Source: Bacteroidota bacterium (GTDB lineage Bacteria > Bacteroidota > Bacteroidia > Flavobacteriales > Flavobacteriaceae). From it: a stretch of 6,776 nt of DNA. Position numbers and translations under genes: made by a program. The notes under the pieces are model-generated. The model made no database searches and was not told the DNA's origin. It was given only the letters and a program-made list of their open reading frames with translations. The DNA lies in contig JAEWKB010000154.1 of assembly GCA_023386255.1 (NCBI GenBank), forward strand, positions 1 through 6,776, written 5' to 3'. How positions within the stretch are numbered: position 1 is the stretch's first letter; each line of letters begins with the position of its first letter. This document shows, in pieces, positions 5,870 through 6,776 of the stretch.

Positions 5870-6776
5870 GTTTCTCGTATTTTTCAGCTTTTTTACCTGT
5901 GGCGGTTGAGCGCACGGTAAGTTTATATATATATACCCCCTTACCTATCTTATCGCCAAAATCATCACGCCCGTCCCATTTAATGTCTCTTGACAGGAAG
6001 CCATCAGTAGTAATGCTCTGGTTAATGGTTTTTACTACTTTTCCTGTTATGGTTAGCACCTGCACCTGCACATCAAGCGGCTCAAAAGGTTTGTTGTGCG
6101 TAAACCAAAATTCGGTATAGCTTACAAACGGATTAGGATAATTCAGCACCCGCTCAAGGTGCATGTCATCATCACCCACTACTACAAATTGTATTTCGGC
6201 AGTTATAAGGTTATTATACACATCCCATGCTTTAAAAGTAATAGTATGCAGCCCTACTGCCAGATTGGTAAAAGGGAACCTCAGCTTGCCTTTAGTATAA
6301 TCATCAAGCTCTGTTTCATAATAATCATTTAATATGAAAGCATTGGTCTCATCACCGTCCAGTATGGCTATAATATCGTGCCCAATACCACTTGCGGTAT
6401 TTATACCATGCTCGTCTTCCAGAAAGGCCAGGAATATAGGCGACTCATTAGTAATACCTCCTGATATAAACGACTCATCATTCATATACAGCCGCACTTT
6501 TGGTGCTGTATTATCGGCCACGGCACTTTCATTGATACCTCCTATTTGTATAGCAGTGTTGTAGCCGTTCTGGTCTTCAGGCACATTATTGCGCTTGGCA
6601 TAAAAACTTACCCGGCCTGCACCAACAGGTATGCGTATATCGCGCGGCACTACAAAGCCAAACTCAAATTGGCCATTGGTTACAGTAGCATTACCCCTGA
6701 AAATAGTTTCACCCAGCACTGTAAACGGAAAAGTAGGTGTAGGAAAATCATTGCCCAGTGTTTGGCGGGAAACAGG
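5856..6776 (-). CDS. porU: Type IX secretion system sortase PorU, C-terminal part (5' end beyond the window)
   Basis: PorU is the cell-surface gingipain-like cysteine peptidase (family C25) that removes the C-terminal sorting domain of type IX cargo and attaches the mature protein to the surface. Only the last 306 or so residues are in the window. The frame stays open to the right edge, where it reads PVSRQTLGNDFPTP before VLGETIFRGN, so the GTG at 6719 is not the true start. The catalytic His and Cys are outside the window. What is visible is a beta-rich region with an Ig-like segment (TAPKVRLYMNDESF, then HDIIAILDGDE and HTITFKAWD) and then a type IX C-terminal domain covering about the last 95 residues. 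That domain has the diagnostic NYPNPF (codons at about 6143-6126), VLTITGKVV, the WDGRDDFG turn and GKGVYIYKL. Its neighbour porV encodes its partner in the attachment complex, which supports the assignment. The stop is TAA at 5858-5856. Confidence 0.9.
   Translation of the reverse strand, partial: PVSRQTLGNDFPTPTFPFTVLGETIFRGNATVTNGQFEFGFVVPRDIRIPVGAGRVSFYAKRNNVPEDQNGYNTAIQIGGINESAVADNTAPKVRLYMNDESFISGGITNESPIFLAFLEDEHGINTASGIGHDIIAILDGDETNAFILNDYYETELDDYTKGKLRFPFTNLAVGLHTITFKAWDVYNNLITAEIQFVVVGDDDMHLERVLNYPNPFVSYTEFWFTHNKPFEPLDVQVQVLTITGKVVKTINQSITTDGFLSRDIKWDGRDDFGDKIGKGVYIYKLTVRSTATGKKAEKYEKLVLL

Noticed and set aside
5608..6120. A 170-codon open frame on the + strand spanning the porU-porV junction.
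   Set aside because: It is antisense to two well-supported genes and their promoter, and the product shows no family features.
5856..6719. A complete 287-residue gene starting at GTG 6719.
   Set aside because: The frame continues open to the window edge with sequence that fits PorU, so this is an internal codon of a longer gene.
1..6776. Signs of a mobile element, defence system or CRISPR array.
   Set aside because: All genes are core or lineage-typical, there are no transposase or integrase motifs, no regularly spaced repeats, and no change in base composition obvious by eye.

Overview
The window looks like chromosome of a member of the Bacteroidota, most likely family Flavobacteriaceae and close to Flavobacterium. 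Three things point there: genes for type IX secretion (porU and porV), which is confined to this phylum; two promoters matching the Bacteroidota form TTG-N19-TAnnTTTG; and gene starts without Shine-Dalgarno sequences, preceded instead by A-rich leaders. The content is housekeeping and secretion, with no mobile element, CRISPR array, tRNA or rRNA visible.

Layout. On the + strand, positions 1-198 are the last 65 codons of the primary sigma factor gene (rpoD), followed by two hairpin-plus-T-run terminators. A 356-base gap follows and ends in a good promoter for rpe (ribulose-phosphate 3-epimerase, 555-1217). A strong hairpin at 1235-1261 serves as a shared terminator where rpe meets the minus-strand genes. 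All remaining genes are on the minus strand; in transcription order they are porU (3' part only, entering from the right edge), porV, cdd (cytidine deaminase), pdhA (pyruvate dehydrogenase E1 alpha) and pdhC (dihydrolipoamide acetyltransferase E2 with two lipoyl domains).

How the genes work together. PorU and PorV are partners in the outer-membrane attachment complex of type IX secretion: PorV, a beta-barrel, receives secreted cargo and PorU is the sortase that processes it. A consensus promoter for porV overlaps the last codons of porU, so porV can be made independently of porU. cdd starts 3 bases after the porV stop and appears to ride on the same transcript, ending at a hairpin terminator (about 4105-4138). 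pdhA and pdhC form a second minus-strand unit with only 2 bases between them. They encode two of the pyruvate dehydrogenase subunits; E1 beta and E3 must lie elsewhere. The gap upstream of pdhA (3968-4148) holds short repeats but no clear consensus promoter.

I did not find a previously undescribed system. The most useful observations are regulatory: two promoters of identical geometry, the promoter nested in porU, and unexplained repeats upstream of pdhA.
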